Source: Epiperipatus broadwayi | Lineage: Eukaryota > Onychophora > Udeonychophora > Euonychophora > Peripatidae | Direction: 5' to 3' | DNA length: 64,000 nt | Assembly (NCBI GenBank): GCA_028023455.1 | Contig: JAQFVV010006854.1 | Span: forward strand, 229,719-293,718 | In this document: in pieces, positions 1 through 12,263 of the stretch | Position numbering within the stretch: position 1 is the stretch's first letter | Layout: the number at the start of each line of letters is the position of its first letter | Program-made: the position numbers and the translations under genes | Notes under the pieces: model-generated | Databases searched by the model: none | What the model was told of the DNA's origin: nothing | Seen by the model: only the letters and a program-made list of their open reading frames with translations

Positions 1-1429
1 CCAATATTTGTCCTTTGTAGTAGAGCACATGTCCACTTTTTAAATCAATTGTTTCTTCACCTTTTCTTCTAACTTCACAAATTCCAATAATGTCCCATTT
101 AATATGAGGCAGTTATTTCAATTCATGCAATCTTCCTTCACTTGTAAGTCACCTGAAGTTGCAAATACCTAAATAAAAAGTCATCATTGGCATTTTTATA
201 GTATCCTGAAAATGAGAGCCATGATTTATTTTTGTCTGAATTGTAAATATCTACAAGAAAAAAAATCATTGATGCACTCATTCTACCAATAAGAAAACTC
301 AACTATTTGAGTTAAAAGCTATCAGGCAACTGAGAAAAAAAAACCATTGTATTTTTTGATGGTTCTGAATGTATATTCACATTCACTCTCACTTCTATGT
401 TATATTAGCTTTTATAATGACCACACCAAATGTACAAAAGATGTAAAAAATATTCACAGCAGACCTATGCAAATGAAATGGTACAATGTTATAAGTAATT
501 TTAGCATAATAAAATTATTTATAATATTGATAATAGAAAAACTAAAAATCATAATTGTTTTGATCAAACAAAGTAAAAAAGAAATATAAAAAATATGAAT
601 ATCTGATGTGGGTGTTAATATCCCTTCTTCAATAAATCTGTAACTTTTATTTACCTAAAAACTTTAATTTTTCATTATTACTAAACTATCATTATTATGA
701 AGTTTTAATAATAAAAAAATAGAAAATGTGTTAATTATGTTTCTAATTATAGTTTATTTAACACTCATCTCTTTTCGCATGACTATAAGGCAATCATTTT
801 TAATGTATGTGTAATGATAACACTCATTATATATATATATATTACAAAGCAATCAAGTACAAATAATTTACTAGGACAAATTCCTTGATTTATTTACAAT
901 ATATATATGGTCAAAAGTAAAAAAAAGAGAATATTTCCTTTTATAAGACATAATAGATTGACGTTGATGTATGAAAGGTTAAACATATTTGCAAGTTTGT
1001 TTAAAAAGTGGTTCTTTAGAATCTACTTGTGAATTTGTTCTAGTAATGTATTCAAACATTTTATAAAATATTTACTATCACAAACATTATATATTTGATC
1101 AGCAGCAAAAATCATTTTATGCTATTAAAATTATTAATATGTATATATATCACAATAATTTCTTATCAGTGTTTGTTTTTCATATATACCGAGTATTTAT
1201 TTGTCAAAATGTAATGTATCTATAAATTTGGGCAAAACACTTGAAGACATTCTTATACTCAATACAAGTGGTAACATTATTCTTTTTTAATTTTTTTACC
1301 CTTGAAGAAAAACACTTTTTTTTTGGTGCTAATTTAGTAAGTGATCTCCACAATTTTGCATTTTAAAAACGACCAAAAATGTCATCTGACACATCTAAGT
1401 GATAAAAAACTATATGAAAATGTCAAACA
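1..1429. other. AT-rich DNA without a recognisable gene
   Basis: I see no gene, RNA or mobile-element signature here. The stretch is A/T-rich with short homopolymers and one short (AT)n run near 830-842. The short open frames carry no conserved motif and have the composition of the surrounding noncoding DNA. Confidence 0.6.
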
Positions 1430-1765
1430 TTTAGATCTCGGGTTACATGACTAATTTGAAAAAAAAAAGCCAAAACAAAAAATATTTATAACTCGGGTCA
1501 TATGACTATAATATCAATTAAAAGCAACACACATAGAAATCTGGTCAAGCAAAACTTTACAAAATAGACCTGAGATCGCATAATAAAAAAAAGCCAAAAT
1601 GTGAAAGATTTAGAACTTGGGTCACGTGACTATAAAATAATATCAATTAAAAGCAATACATATAGATCTGAGATCCCATAAAAAAAAAAGCCAAAATGTA
1701 AATAATTTAGAAATCTGATCAAGCAAAACTTTACAAAATAGATCTGAGATCAGCATGATAAAAAA
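1430..1765. repeat. Irregular tandem repeat, period about 130-175 bp
   Basis: Two motifs recur in order. A block containing GGTCAAGCAAAACTTTAC starts near 1543 and 1717. A block containing ATCAATTAAAAGCAA starts near 1513 and 1642, each time preceded by a GGGTCA(T/C)(A/G)TGACTATAA stretch. AAAAAGCCAAAATGT links them. A lone diverged copy of the ATCAATTAAAA block lies near 2130-2185, so the array was probably longer once or is part of a dispersed family. Confidence 0.7.
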
Positions 1766-1777
1766 AATATTTTAAAA

Positions 1778-1935
1778 ATATAAAAAGCTAACATGCATTA
1801 ACACAGGTTACAAAAGAAGTTCACTTATTTTTAACATATAAAAAGCATCACATATTATTAACATATAAAAGCATAGATATTTAAAATATATAAAAAGCTA
1901 ACATGCATTATTAAATCATGCAGGTTACAAAATTA
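1778..1935. repeat. Short direct repeat, period 110 bp
   Basis: The string ATATAAAAAGCTAACATGCA occurs at 1778 and again at 1888, each time followed by a CAGGTTACAAAA stretch. Between them are shorter ACATATAAAA(A)GCAT echoes. It directly follows the array at 1430-1765. Confidence 0.7.
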
Positions 1936-4278
1936 ACATTTAAATTTATAACTTGTAAGCATCATTTTTGTAAAAAATAAAAAGATCGATCGAAGGGATA
2001 TATATATAAATTTCAAAATAAAACATTCATTTTACAATTAATTATATTTTTTCTTACCAGAACCTTGATATTGTATGTTCCCTTTGTTTGCAAAATTTCA
2101 GATTCTGTAGCTCATCTCTGCCTAGAAAAACATATAAAATGTAGAACTTGGGTCACATAACTCTAATATCAATTAAAACCATCTTGTATTTCTACCTAGA
2201 AAGCCATTAGGTTGTACATGGTGCTAATTTTTTTATCCATTAGCAGGTCAGGCCCCTGAAGGTAAATTGATTTATATGTTTTAAAGTCAACAAGGTATTT
2301 TTTTTAGATTATCATTGGCTAAAAAAGTAAAATGAAAACAACAGCATTTAAAAAAAAAGTAAAAATATATTTTCTCATTTTAAATTATAAATCAAATAAT
2401 TTGTATACAACCTAGTTTACAAAAATAATATTAATTTTAGCTAATTTATTAAATATTTATTTTTCATATGAATACTGCTAACTTCATAAACCAATGCCTT
2501 TTAGTATGTGTGGATGTACATATAAATATTATCCTGGTCACTATAATTTGATATATGTTGCATTTAAACTTAGTTATAGACGGCTTACTTGTACACAAAC
2601 ATATATATGCATTAAAATATAAGAAGATAAAACTCATTAAAGTCTTCATTTGCATTTCATCTATATCAGATCTACTCTTGATTACGTAAGATGACTTTTG
2701 AAAATTAATACACCAATCTGTATATCTATTAACATTGAAATGAGATTTACTAGCAACAAAGAAAAACAAAAACATATTTTAAATAAATGTAAAGATTTTA
2801 TTTTTTTATCATTTTTTAAAAAATAATATTTATTACTTTAATTTGTATAAGGGGGGAGGGATGCCTGAGATATCACATAGCAGCCATGCCAATTCACAGC
2901 TTCCACATTGAAATGGTAAAAACTAAAAAAAAAGGTTAAAAAAGAAGTAACATAAATATTTGAATAAAAAGTATTGAATATTTCAAATGTAAAGAAGGCA
3001 TTGCTGATTCTCGAGGTGCCATATTGAATTTTTAAAAGAACTGACATGAGATACCATTTTCACAATAACTTCAGTTTTACTAAAGTTAGAGCAAAAAACT
3101 TTACATTGATAGAAACTAGAAAAACTATGAAACACAAAAAGATTAAGACAAATAGTGATTACTATTCAAAAAATAAACAAAAAAGAAATTTCAATATCTG
3201 ACAATTATTACTTTATTGTTTGTTCATAATTTCTAATTTGTCATTAAAGATATTAAAATTACATTTTCATTGATAATTTTTTCGTATTCCTCATAAAATT
3301 ATCTTTCAAACCATATATAATACTTCTTACCTGAGATAATCCATAGTTTCAAAACGGTAGTAGTAAGATAAGAATTCTTCATTTTTTCCTTGCATCCAAG
3401 AAGTTGAACAATTTTAAGGTGTCTGGAAGAAAAAACATTCTCTCTAATAAAAGATAAAAAAAATTTAAATTCCATCAGAATATAAAAATAATGAAAAGTT
3501 TGGGGATATTATTACTTACCACTGTAAATACAATAAAAAAGTAAAATGTCATATAATTTGAAATTCTAAATATAACATCATGGTACACATATATGTATAT
3601 TATAAAACGGGTGTATATGTATGCATCATGCAAGTTCGTCTGCTAATAGTTATGAAACTCAATAGCCTGATAAACAAGATGTACTACAAATTTGAGTTCA
3701 TAATTTTCCATTATTTTCTCAAACTATTTTGATTTTAAACTTTGGATTAACCAAACTTGTTCCTAACACCATCATACTGAATAATCTTTGCCAATACAGA
3801 AAGCAATTTACAAATTTAGAATATGAAAAAAAAATTCATTTCAAGAGGCAGTCAAAGATTACTAAAAAGGTTCTAATACACATATTTATAAAAAAAATGT
3901 TTACATTCTATATCTTTCAAGATATGTCTTCCAGAGAAACATACCTGTTTATATTATCTAATATAAATATGCAAAATATTAAATATTTCATATTATTCAA
4001 TCTTAATATTAATAAAAGATAAGTCACTCCAGATCTTGTTTAGCAATTGGCAAAAGTAATCAGTAATGAAGTTGTCACAAAATTCTAATAAGGAAGGCAA
4101 TCAGGCAGTCATATGCCTCTCAAATATAAAATGAAATTAATAAAAACCAAGTTAGTAAAACAACAATTAATGAAAAAAAAATTAGTAAAAACAAAACAAG
4201 TTAAAAAAAACAAAACTAGTAAAAACTGAATAAAAAAATTATTGGATTATATACCACATTACTAGAGATGAATGCATT
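1936..4278. other. AT-rich DNA without a recognisable gene
   Basis: Nothing beyond AT-rich, low-complexity DNA is visible. The minus-strand open frames at 2464-2775 and 2838-3047 are low-complexity, rich in F, I, Y and K, and show no motif. From 4140 to 4240 there is a run of short (A)n-AGTAAAA echoes. Confidence 0.55.
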
Positions 4279-5928
4279 ATAAATGGTAGTGTACAATGAC
4301 ATGTACTGTGGCTGCTAGGTGACTCTGCAGCACCACCGAGAAGCCTTCAAGTGATAAATTTATATCCAAAAACAGCTAAAATTGATGGAAAATTAAAATG
4401 CCTAAGGCAAGACATCAAAAGTAAGTAAAAACAACAAAATGATATTCTTTACCTATCATAACATTTCACCTACTATGTTCCATAATAGTATATTTTTCTT
4501 AGTTTAAATTTTTCCAAGTTAGTATATATTAATTAAATGCAACTTAATAAAATGATAGTACATTGCAGTTGTATATATCTGCCAGTAGATATACTTGCTT
4601 CATGTTGTTGTGTTTGAATCTAACTCCCAGCATAGAAATAATTTTATTAATAAAGCAAACCCACATATGTTAGAAATAGGCATGTGTGTGTGTGTGCATC
4701 TTAAGTAAAGAATAAACAGTTTTATTAAAAAAAATTCCATCTAAGTTTAGAAATTAATAAAATCAGTAAAAGCAATGAAGAAAATGTGAAAATGAGTATA
4801 TAATGGGAGAGTGGTTCAAACGTATTAGGAAAAGTAAAATAAGCACTGTATCCTAGAACAATATTAAGATAGTTGCATTTGTCACCCTTACAGACAAAAT
4901 ACATTATAATAGTAAATATGAATACAATGCACAGCAAGACAGAGTGGTGACATAAAAGTATGCAATGAAGAAATGCACTTAAAGAATATCTGATAATAGC
5001 TTTCCTTGAAACATGCTGCAGGCAAAACCTGATGTATATAAGGAGAGGGTGGCTTTGCTATGATTGATTAGATTATTTTTACAACAATTACTAATATATA
5101 AAATATTGAAGAACTGTTAATGAAAGAACTTTCATTATATCTATGCTTAAATTAAAAATACTGATGTTGAGTGTCTGAACCATTCCTGATTATATTTTTT
5201 AATGTTAAAATTTCCCCATTACTCAACATTTTCTTTCAAAACTGTTTTAATACATCGTAATAAAATTAAGTGGGTGTATCAAAAGATGCTACATGTCTAT
5301 CTTTTGTAATTATTTTTTCAATAATTGTTTTTGAAATTTGTATTTTATTTATTTTTGAGTGGGGAGGAGATGTATTTTATGTATTTCACTGATTTCTGTT
5401 TCTGTAATTTTTATTTCACTTATTTTTGAGCAATTTCAATTAATTGCTTGGGATGTTTTATTTTATGTATTTTACCAATTTCCATGCATATACTTTTTTG
5501 TTCATATTTTACTTATTTTTTAATTTTCATTTTACTTATTTGTGAGTCATTTCAATTAATTGCTTGGGAGTGTTTTATTTTATGTATTTTATCGATTTCC
5601 ATGTGTGTACTTTTTTAATTTGTATTTTACTTATTTTTTAATTTTTATTTTACTTATATTTGAGCCATTACAACATTTTGTGTGTGTGTACTTTTTTAAA
5701 ATTTACATATTATTTCACTTGATTTTTTTACTTACTTTTGATGACTTGCCTTAGGCTAATTTTTTTACTTGTTTTTACTTACATTTGATGTCTTGCCTTA
5801 GGCATTTCAATTTTAATTTTGCATCAATTTCAGTGATTTTTGGATATAAATTTATCACTTGCAGGCTTCTTGGTGGTACTACAGCATCACCTAGTAGCCA
5901 CAGTATGCATCACAGAACACTACTATAT
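4279..5928. mobile_element. Element with long terminal inverted repeats (about 165 bp arms)
   Basis: The segment 4279-4440 and the reverse complement of 5757-5928 match over most of their length. Shared blocks include ACTGTGGCT(G/A)CTAGGTGA, CACCACC(G/A)AGAAGCC, AAGTGATAAATTTATATCCA and TGCCTAAGGCAAGACATCAAA. The inside of about 1.3 kb has no transposase frame and includes a 117-bp tandem array near its right arm. This is the layout of a non-autonomous DNA transposon or fold-back element. The exact ends and target duplication could not be fixed by eye. The arms differ at a few positions per 20 bases, so the copy is not recent. Confidence 0.7.
5424..5700. repeat. Tandem repeat inside the inverted-repeat element, period about 117 bp
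   Basis: The block ATTTCAATTAATTGCTTGGGA is present near 5432 and 5549. Each copy is followed by TTTTATTTTATGTATTTTA and a CATG/TGTG-rich patch before TTTTACTTATTTTT. A third, weaker unit ends near 5700. The array lies beside the right arm of the element at 4279-5928. Confidence 0.7.
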
Positions 5929-8207
5929 ATTCTGTATTCTGAATAAGTAAATATTTTTATTATTTATTCCATGCTTATTTATTGCTTAATTTTAATCAAG
6001 CCATATTTAAAATTAGTTATTATTTATCATTTTTCACATCTGTTAGCTATATTTTATTTTAGCATCTTCATTTTAGGAATGTTTATTTATACAAGTATGT
6101 TTACAGATAGAACCATGCCTCTCTCTTATCATTATGCTAGCTTATTTTTAAAAGATGGTAGCATTACTTTTTCTTATACTGTCTTGTTGGTATATATTTT
6201 TAAGAGATAATAGCATTAGTTTCTCTCTTATATTTATTGTTTTGCTAGAATATATTTTTAGAGATAGTTTAGGCTCTTTATTTAATGCAATTTCTATTCA
6301 ACATTTTGTCCCTGATATGCATTATCATTATTTTTCTGATTAGTGACAAAGTAGTAGGTCATTTTCTTATTATTCCTCAAAACTAAGTGCATTTTATGAA
6401 CTATGCCATCATACTTTTCCTTTGCTTTATTCAGTTATTTGTAGATGGATTTGTTTTGTTAATGATATTGTAAAGCATGTGTAATATTTTACCATATCTG
6501 ACATTTTAATGGTTTTTATCAAGATATTGAGGATTTTCACCCATGCCTCTGTAACATTCTTGGCTAGCTTAGATGTAAATAATTCATTATAGATATGTAA
6601 GTCCTATATTTGAGCTTTGCTAACAATGAGGACAAAATATGATAAATAATTAATTTAAATATTTTAAAGTTTATTTAGGCATAAATAGACAATATACATT
6701 GGTATTATCAGTTCTTAATTGCTGGATTTTTAAATGAATATTATTATTGAGTATGTTAAATATTCATAAAAGGGGACACTGCTTATATGAAGTTTATTAC
6801 TATTATATGAAGGTATTGAGAAGTGAAAACTTTTTGATAATTAAACAATATAATGTTAATTTTAATCTGCTGGATTATTTTTGCTTAATCAAATTGAATT
6901 TATTTTTATATATAAAACATGATGTAAATTTTAATCCTTCTGTGAAAAATTTTGAGGAAGTAACATTTGTAAAAGCCTTTGGCTAAGTGAACTCAGAATA
7001 TATTTAGTATTTGTAATTTTGTATTTGTTTTTTATAAATAAATATTTATCTTTGTTATTTAAAAAATTTCTCATAATCATTTGTTTACATCATTTGATTT
7101 ATCAATCAGCAATCATTTGATATATTAATCAGAAATCTAAACAATCATATAATATTATTAAATTATTTTAAGTGTCTATTTGCTAAACATGAACATTTGA
7201 ACTAATGAGAAACACTTTATTAAAATATATTTGAATATTATAATTACACCTAAAATATATATTTGCTTAATAAAAAGCTATAATGAGATTTATCATTCAG
7301 CATCACATTGGTTATTTATTACAAAACTATTTTCCATATTAAATCATATTTATTATTTCATGATATAAAGTTAAATTATAGAACAATTCAAATTTAAAAG
7401 ATGTTTAAGGAGTTTTATTCTAGAGTATTTAGAAAGACTATAAAATCTCTTAACCATTTTTAATAAATGAATGTCATCCTAGATTATTATTTAACTTATT
7501 CCAAATTAAGATATGTTTTATTTTATTTAAATTAATAATATTATTGTTGTTATTATCACAATGACAATAAGACATTAATGCAGGAGTAGATGTATGTCTT
7601 ACTTTGTTTGCTAGGATATCATTCAATGTAGAATAAATCTGAAAAGTAAAACGAATTTATTTTATGATTACACTGAGATAGCCTGATTTGTTTTGTGAAC
7701 CATATTACTTAAATTTAGGTCATTAGTGAAGAAAATACAATCAAAAGATGAATCTAATGTGGCAAAGATGAAAAAAAACATTTTTTAATGTTATAAAACA
7801 GAATATGATTTTATCTGATCATGGCAATGAGATAATTAAAAGATGGATAATAAGAATTGTAGTTGTATATGTCTAAAAGAGAAAGATTTAATTATAACCT
7901 CAATGGCATATGATTGCAATATTAAGAGTTTATTATTTATGGTAGAACAAGTTGAGAGTTCTTTTAAATTATTGATAATATTGCTTTGTATTTTAATTAT
8001 ATTTTATTGTAATCACTTATCCCTATATATCTTCTTATTGTAACTTAGGGCATTTAGTGTATAAACCCATTGAGCTTAGCTATTACATGATATTTTAACC
8101 TGTATATTGTCTTTTCATTTTGCTTTATTTCATTCAGTTATAATTTGGTGTTGGCAATTGGTCAGCTGGAACGACTGATAGATTGTGGATCTTTTCTTTT
8201 TTGGGTT

Positions 8208-8209
<2 letters not shown>
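5929..8209. other. AT-rich DNA without a recognisable gene
   Basis: AT-rich DNA with several short open frames, among them 5971-6210, 6747-6986 and 7843-8043. They encode hydrophobic, low-complexity products and show no domain, so I read them as chance open frames. Confidence 0.55.

Positions 8210-8210
<1 letters not shown>

Positions 8211-8286
<76 letters not shown>
8211..8286. repeat. (AT)n microsatellite
   Basis: An uninterrupted run of AT dinucleotides of about 75 bp. Confidence 0.95.
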
Positions 8287-8289
<3 letters not shown>

Positions 8290-9206
8290 AGATGTTTCTG
8301 CTTTAAGTTAAAATATATACTTATGTATATATCATATTTAGTACATGTACATAATAATATATGTGTATATAAGTGATTAAAAATTAAAAGTATTTTTTTA
8401 AGTAAAAAGTGTTTAACATTTTTAGGTTAAATTGGAAAATTGTTATTATTTTAAAAAAAGATGCTTATTAAAACTGACGAGTTCTGATTCAGCATGAAAT
8501 ACATATATTGAAGATCATTCATCTTTTTTGCATATATGTGAAATGTGTATCAGTTGTATAAGATGAAATGTACAATTAAATGGAGTTAAAAAGTCTGGGT
8601 TTAAATCACCTCTACTTACCAAAACTATATTGTAAATGAATTTCACTTAATATATATAATTTTTTTTGAAATCAACTGAAAGTGATAAATCTTTATAGTG
8701 CCTTCTCATGATTTAAGAAATAAACAAACAAACAAATCAATTTTCAACTTCAATAAAAACATTTAATAAGAAATAACAATGCATTAAATATAGAACTTTG
8801 AGGAGCTCCATACAATTTATTTTACTAATTACTCAATATCTTTGATACTTTAAATAATTTTCCTCTAATTTGACCATTTTCTAAACTATGAATTAATTGT
8901 TTATCTAAAAAAAAATTATATTTTCATATTTTTTGTCATACTGCACAATTAATTTTATCACAAAATTCCCAATAATATATTAATGTTTACCTTTAATGAA
9001 TTGCCATTAGTTTTTATTAAAAAGTTATTTTTATTTAAAAATTTTAAAATTATTCTGTGCAAATATTTTTTTTATTAGTTAGCTCTAGTTGTCAAAATTT
9101 ATTTTATACCAGACTTAAAAACTGATATTACTATAGAAGTTTTTAATAATGTTGGAAATTTACTATTATCTATTATTTGATTTAAAAAATATGAGTATTA
9201 TTTTTA

Positions 9207-9245
<39 letters not shown>
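9207..9245. repeat. (AC)n(AT)n compound microsatellite
   Basis: About 11 AC units pass directly into about 8 AT units. A TG-rich tract of opposite sense follows an AT run near 9570-9597, so the two ends of this 390-bp stretch are roughly complementary around the hairpin at 9353-9472. Confidence 0.9.
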
Positions 9246-9352
9246 GTGTTAGACAGTTTTGGTGTTATATATATATTATTTACTATGTGAATTACTAAAC
9301 AGTTAAAAATAATATATATAAAAACACTTTATAATTAACACTTTTATATGTT

Positions 9353-9472
9353 ATGCATTAAAAAGCCAAAATAATTGTTTTCTTTGACCACAGTTGGGGT
9401 TTTTGTATTTAACTGAAAATAAAAACTCCATTCTGATGGAAGAAAACAATTATTATTAGCTTTTTAGTGCAC
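9353..9472. repeat. Imperfect hairpin (about 52-nt arms)
   Basis: The arm 9353-9404 and the reverse complement of 9421-9472 share (A/G)TGCA(T/C)TAAAAAGC, AATAATTGTTTTCTT and GG(A/G)GTTTTT, with a loop of about 16 nt. Such structures are typical of MITE-type inverted-repeat elements or their remnants. No coding sequence is associated. Confidence 0.65.
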
Positions 9473-10114
9473 AGTAAATAAAAACATTTACTATAAAATT
9501 ATATATATATATATTATAAGGATTAGACAGCTCAATCATCAAATAAGTTATAATATAGTGAAGCTATATGTATATATATGGGTGTGTGTGTATGTGCTTC
9601 ATCATTCATTGTTTATTTAACCACATACCTTAAAGCCAATCAGAGTGAATGGATATTAAAATAAATGATTAATAATATATGTCTGTATATAATATTAAAA
9701 TAAATCACAAATTATAAAGGAAATTTAAATATAAAATAAATTATTGCATCAGGAAAAATAAAGAAAATATTGCATCAGCACATAAAGAAATTAGCTAATG
9801 CACAAAATAGATAAATTTAGTGTAAGATCGATTAAGAAAAATTATGTAATATAAAACAGTTTGTTTAACAGTAGTGTAAAATCATATGATGCTTTTAAGA
9901 TCTTCTAAACAAATTGAAAGCACTGGTGGACGACAATTAATGAACTAATGTGAAAAAAAGAGTTAAAAGGTGTAAATATTAAAATTCTTCTTTGTTAAAG
10001 ATCAACCATCATCTTCTTGTTCTAAAGTCTGGGAATATCTGTACAAGTCTTGCTTGAGTAGAAAGATTGTCTCCACCCTCCCATGTCCATCCTCAGCAGG
10101 AGTCCTAGAAGTAA

Positions 10115-10258
10115 AGCAGAGCAGAAGACCGAAGAATCATGCCTGATAACTGCCTACATTTACTCCCAGGAGAAAAGACCTATCTGAATGAAAACACTAG
10201 CACAGATGGCTGTGATGAAGATTGGAACAGCTGTCAAGAAATCTTGACTGCATCATAA
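10115..10258 (+). pseudogene. Possible Helitron/PIF1-type helicase fragment
   Basis: This short open segment (about 47 codons, bounded by stops) lies in a 280-bp patch that is clearly less AT-rich than its surroundings. Its central part reads LLPGEKTYLNENTSTD, followed about 15 residues later by CQEILTAS. This is reminiscent of the LPGE..TYLS.D(S/T) ... EFLNSL stretch near the C-terminus of PIF1-like helicases encoded by Helitron transposons. That comparison is from memory of the family pattern and covers only about 35 residues. No Walker A or B motif and no Rep domain is visible nearby, so at best this is a 3' fragment. It could also be an unrelated exon or chance open frame. Confidence 0.28.
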
Positions 10259-12139
10259 AGCCTGTAAATGGACTCTTAATTTTCCATCCATATAAAGCTT
10301 AATCCGTATATATACATGCATCTTAGATACTGGTAACTTTTATTTTTATCATTTATTATTATTATTATCGCTCTGCTTAACTAATTGTACTTACATATAT
10401 ATAAGAAGAGTAAGTTGTGTATTCTAGCGATCAACTAATTCTGTTTATATATATATATAATGATATCATTAGTATACATATAAACTCAACAAGATTATTA
10501 TTATTTATTTTCTTGTTAATATAAAATATAGATGTAAGGGAGGATCTTGAGGATATTTTAAATAAGTTAAAACTTTTATTTTATTTTTCAACCCAGGCGG
10601 ACATCATTTCTCAATAATTTGTCAGTTATTTTGATCTTTCCAAAGAATTCCCTCCACTCTGCAGTTATTGTTTTTTTTATTAAATTGTTTAAAGGTGAAA
10701 GAAAAGAAGACATTGATTGCCATTTAATTTAATTAAACTCTATATTCATTTTTGTAATTAGACTAAGAAAGACATTCATATTATGTATATTGAAACTGTA
10801 AGATTTGAATCCAAATCTTAGTTTCACCTCAGTTCTGTCATCATTCTACCTCTCACTCATTATTATAAGTTCACATGGATTCTGACCTTGAATATTGGAT
10901 TTGGTGCATAATAATATGCAATATATGTACAATTATTTCAAACATCATATATGCGCACACACTCCAATATAGTTTATATATTAAAAATAATGTACTGCAG
11001 AGTATTATTAAATTGCTGTGCATGATTCTGTGTAAAATTAAATAATCATATTAATCTTATTGTGATCATTAAGTAATATTTTAATTTATAAAAAAAACTA
11101 ATAACTATATTTTAAATGTAAACATATTTGTTATTATTTAGGTCAAATTCAGGTAGTACTTAAATTATGAAATCTAAAAATAAATCTTTTAATTAAAGTA
11201 AAGATGTTTAAAAAGATAAAAATTCCCCTGCTAATTAGAGTGCAAATCATAGCGGGAGGGGGAAAAGATGACAGAGCTTAGAAGTATTTTTAAACTTACA
11301 ATTATATAAAGAAGGGTTTGGCAAAAGCTTTTCTAAATTACATCATATAAAAAGGTAAATTTTAAGAAGTGGTCAGATTGAAATTTCAACCTGTACCATT
11401 AATGCATCCATGATCTAAAGGGATATATAGCACAGACCAGAGAGACTGCTTGGATGGATGGTGCAGTTGTTCGATAGATCCAAAAGATAAAGAAAAAAAG
11501 AATAAAAGCAACATATTGATTGCTTATAGGCATATAATAATTCTTGTGATGAATATGAGTGGTGATTCGTAACTATTAAAATTCAAAATATGCTATTGCT
11601 GTTGCTTGTTTCTTATCCCGATCCAAATTTAAATCTAACAATGTGCAAGGAGTAAGCAACTGCTGCACTTCTTCAGTCTGTGGCTATACATACAGAGCTT
11701 CCCATAATATGAGACAAACCTAAACTAATATTGCTGCCTACATATAAATATTTTCCTAAATGTGACTGCTGTTAAACCAGGAATCTTGGACTCTCCAATC
11801 AAGTGTGCACACTTTGATCAATCAAACGTAAAATGATACCTAAGATTAAAGACTATCTTTGAACTCTAACGTTAATTATATATTTTCTAATGTACCTTTT
11901 AAATTTCATCTTTCAAATTCCAAATGTAATGCAACTCTAACTAAACTTTAATGTAGATCTGTAATTATCTGTAAATAATCTTATATTTTAATTAATCTTG
12001 TAAAACAATCTATTTTTTATTCTTCTACTTGGGTATCTAAAATTTATTAGTATTAGTTAAATATTATATTTCATGCCCACGTGATTTTCGAGCTGATGTT
12101 TTTTTCCCATTAATTCGCAGAAGAGTTGCTCCTCTTTTG
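10259..12139. other. Unclassified intergenic DNA
   Basis: Mostly AT-rich. Patches near 11,220-11,270, 11,400-11,470 and 11,600-11,850 are less AT-rich and might be old repeat fragments or noncoding exons. I found no open frame with a recognisable motif and no repeat partner within the window. Confidence 0.45.
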
Positions 12140-12263
12140 TACGACTTTAAATTTAAATAAAAACCCGTATCTTTTAAATAAACACTCAGCTCAGGAATTA
12201 TAATATCAATTCAACATGTATTATGATAGCGAGATCCTATAGTTTATTGGCCACTTGGCGATC
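12140..12263 (+). other. Possible LTR end followed by a primer-binding-site-like motif
   Basis: Two AATAAA signals (near 12,157 and 12,177) are followed about 80 bases later by AGCGAGATCCTATAGTTTATTGG and then TGGCGATC at 12256-12263. A TGG-starting PBS just after an LTR end is the standard Gypsy arrangement, and TGGCGA is a common PBS start. No second LTR and no gag or pol sequence follows, so at most this is a remnant or solo LTR. The call rests on a short motif only. Confidence 0.22.

Noticed and set aside
1430-1765. CRISPR-like array
   Set aside because: Units are irregular, lack fixed repeats with unique spacers, and the window is eukaryotic.
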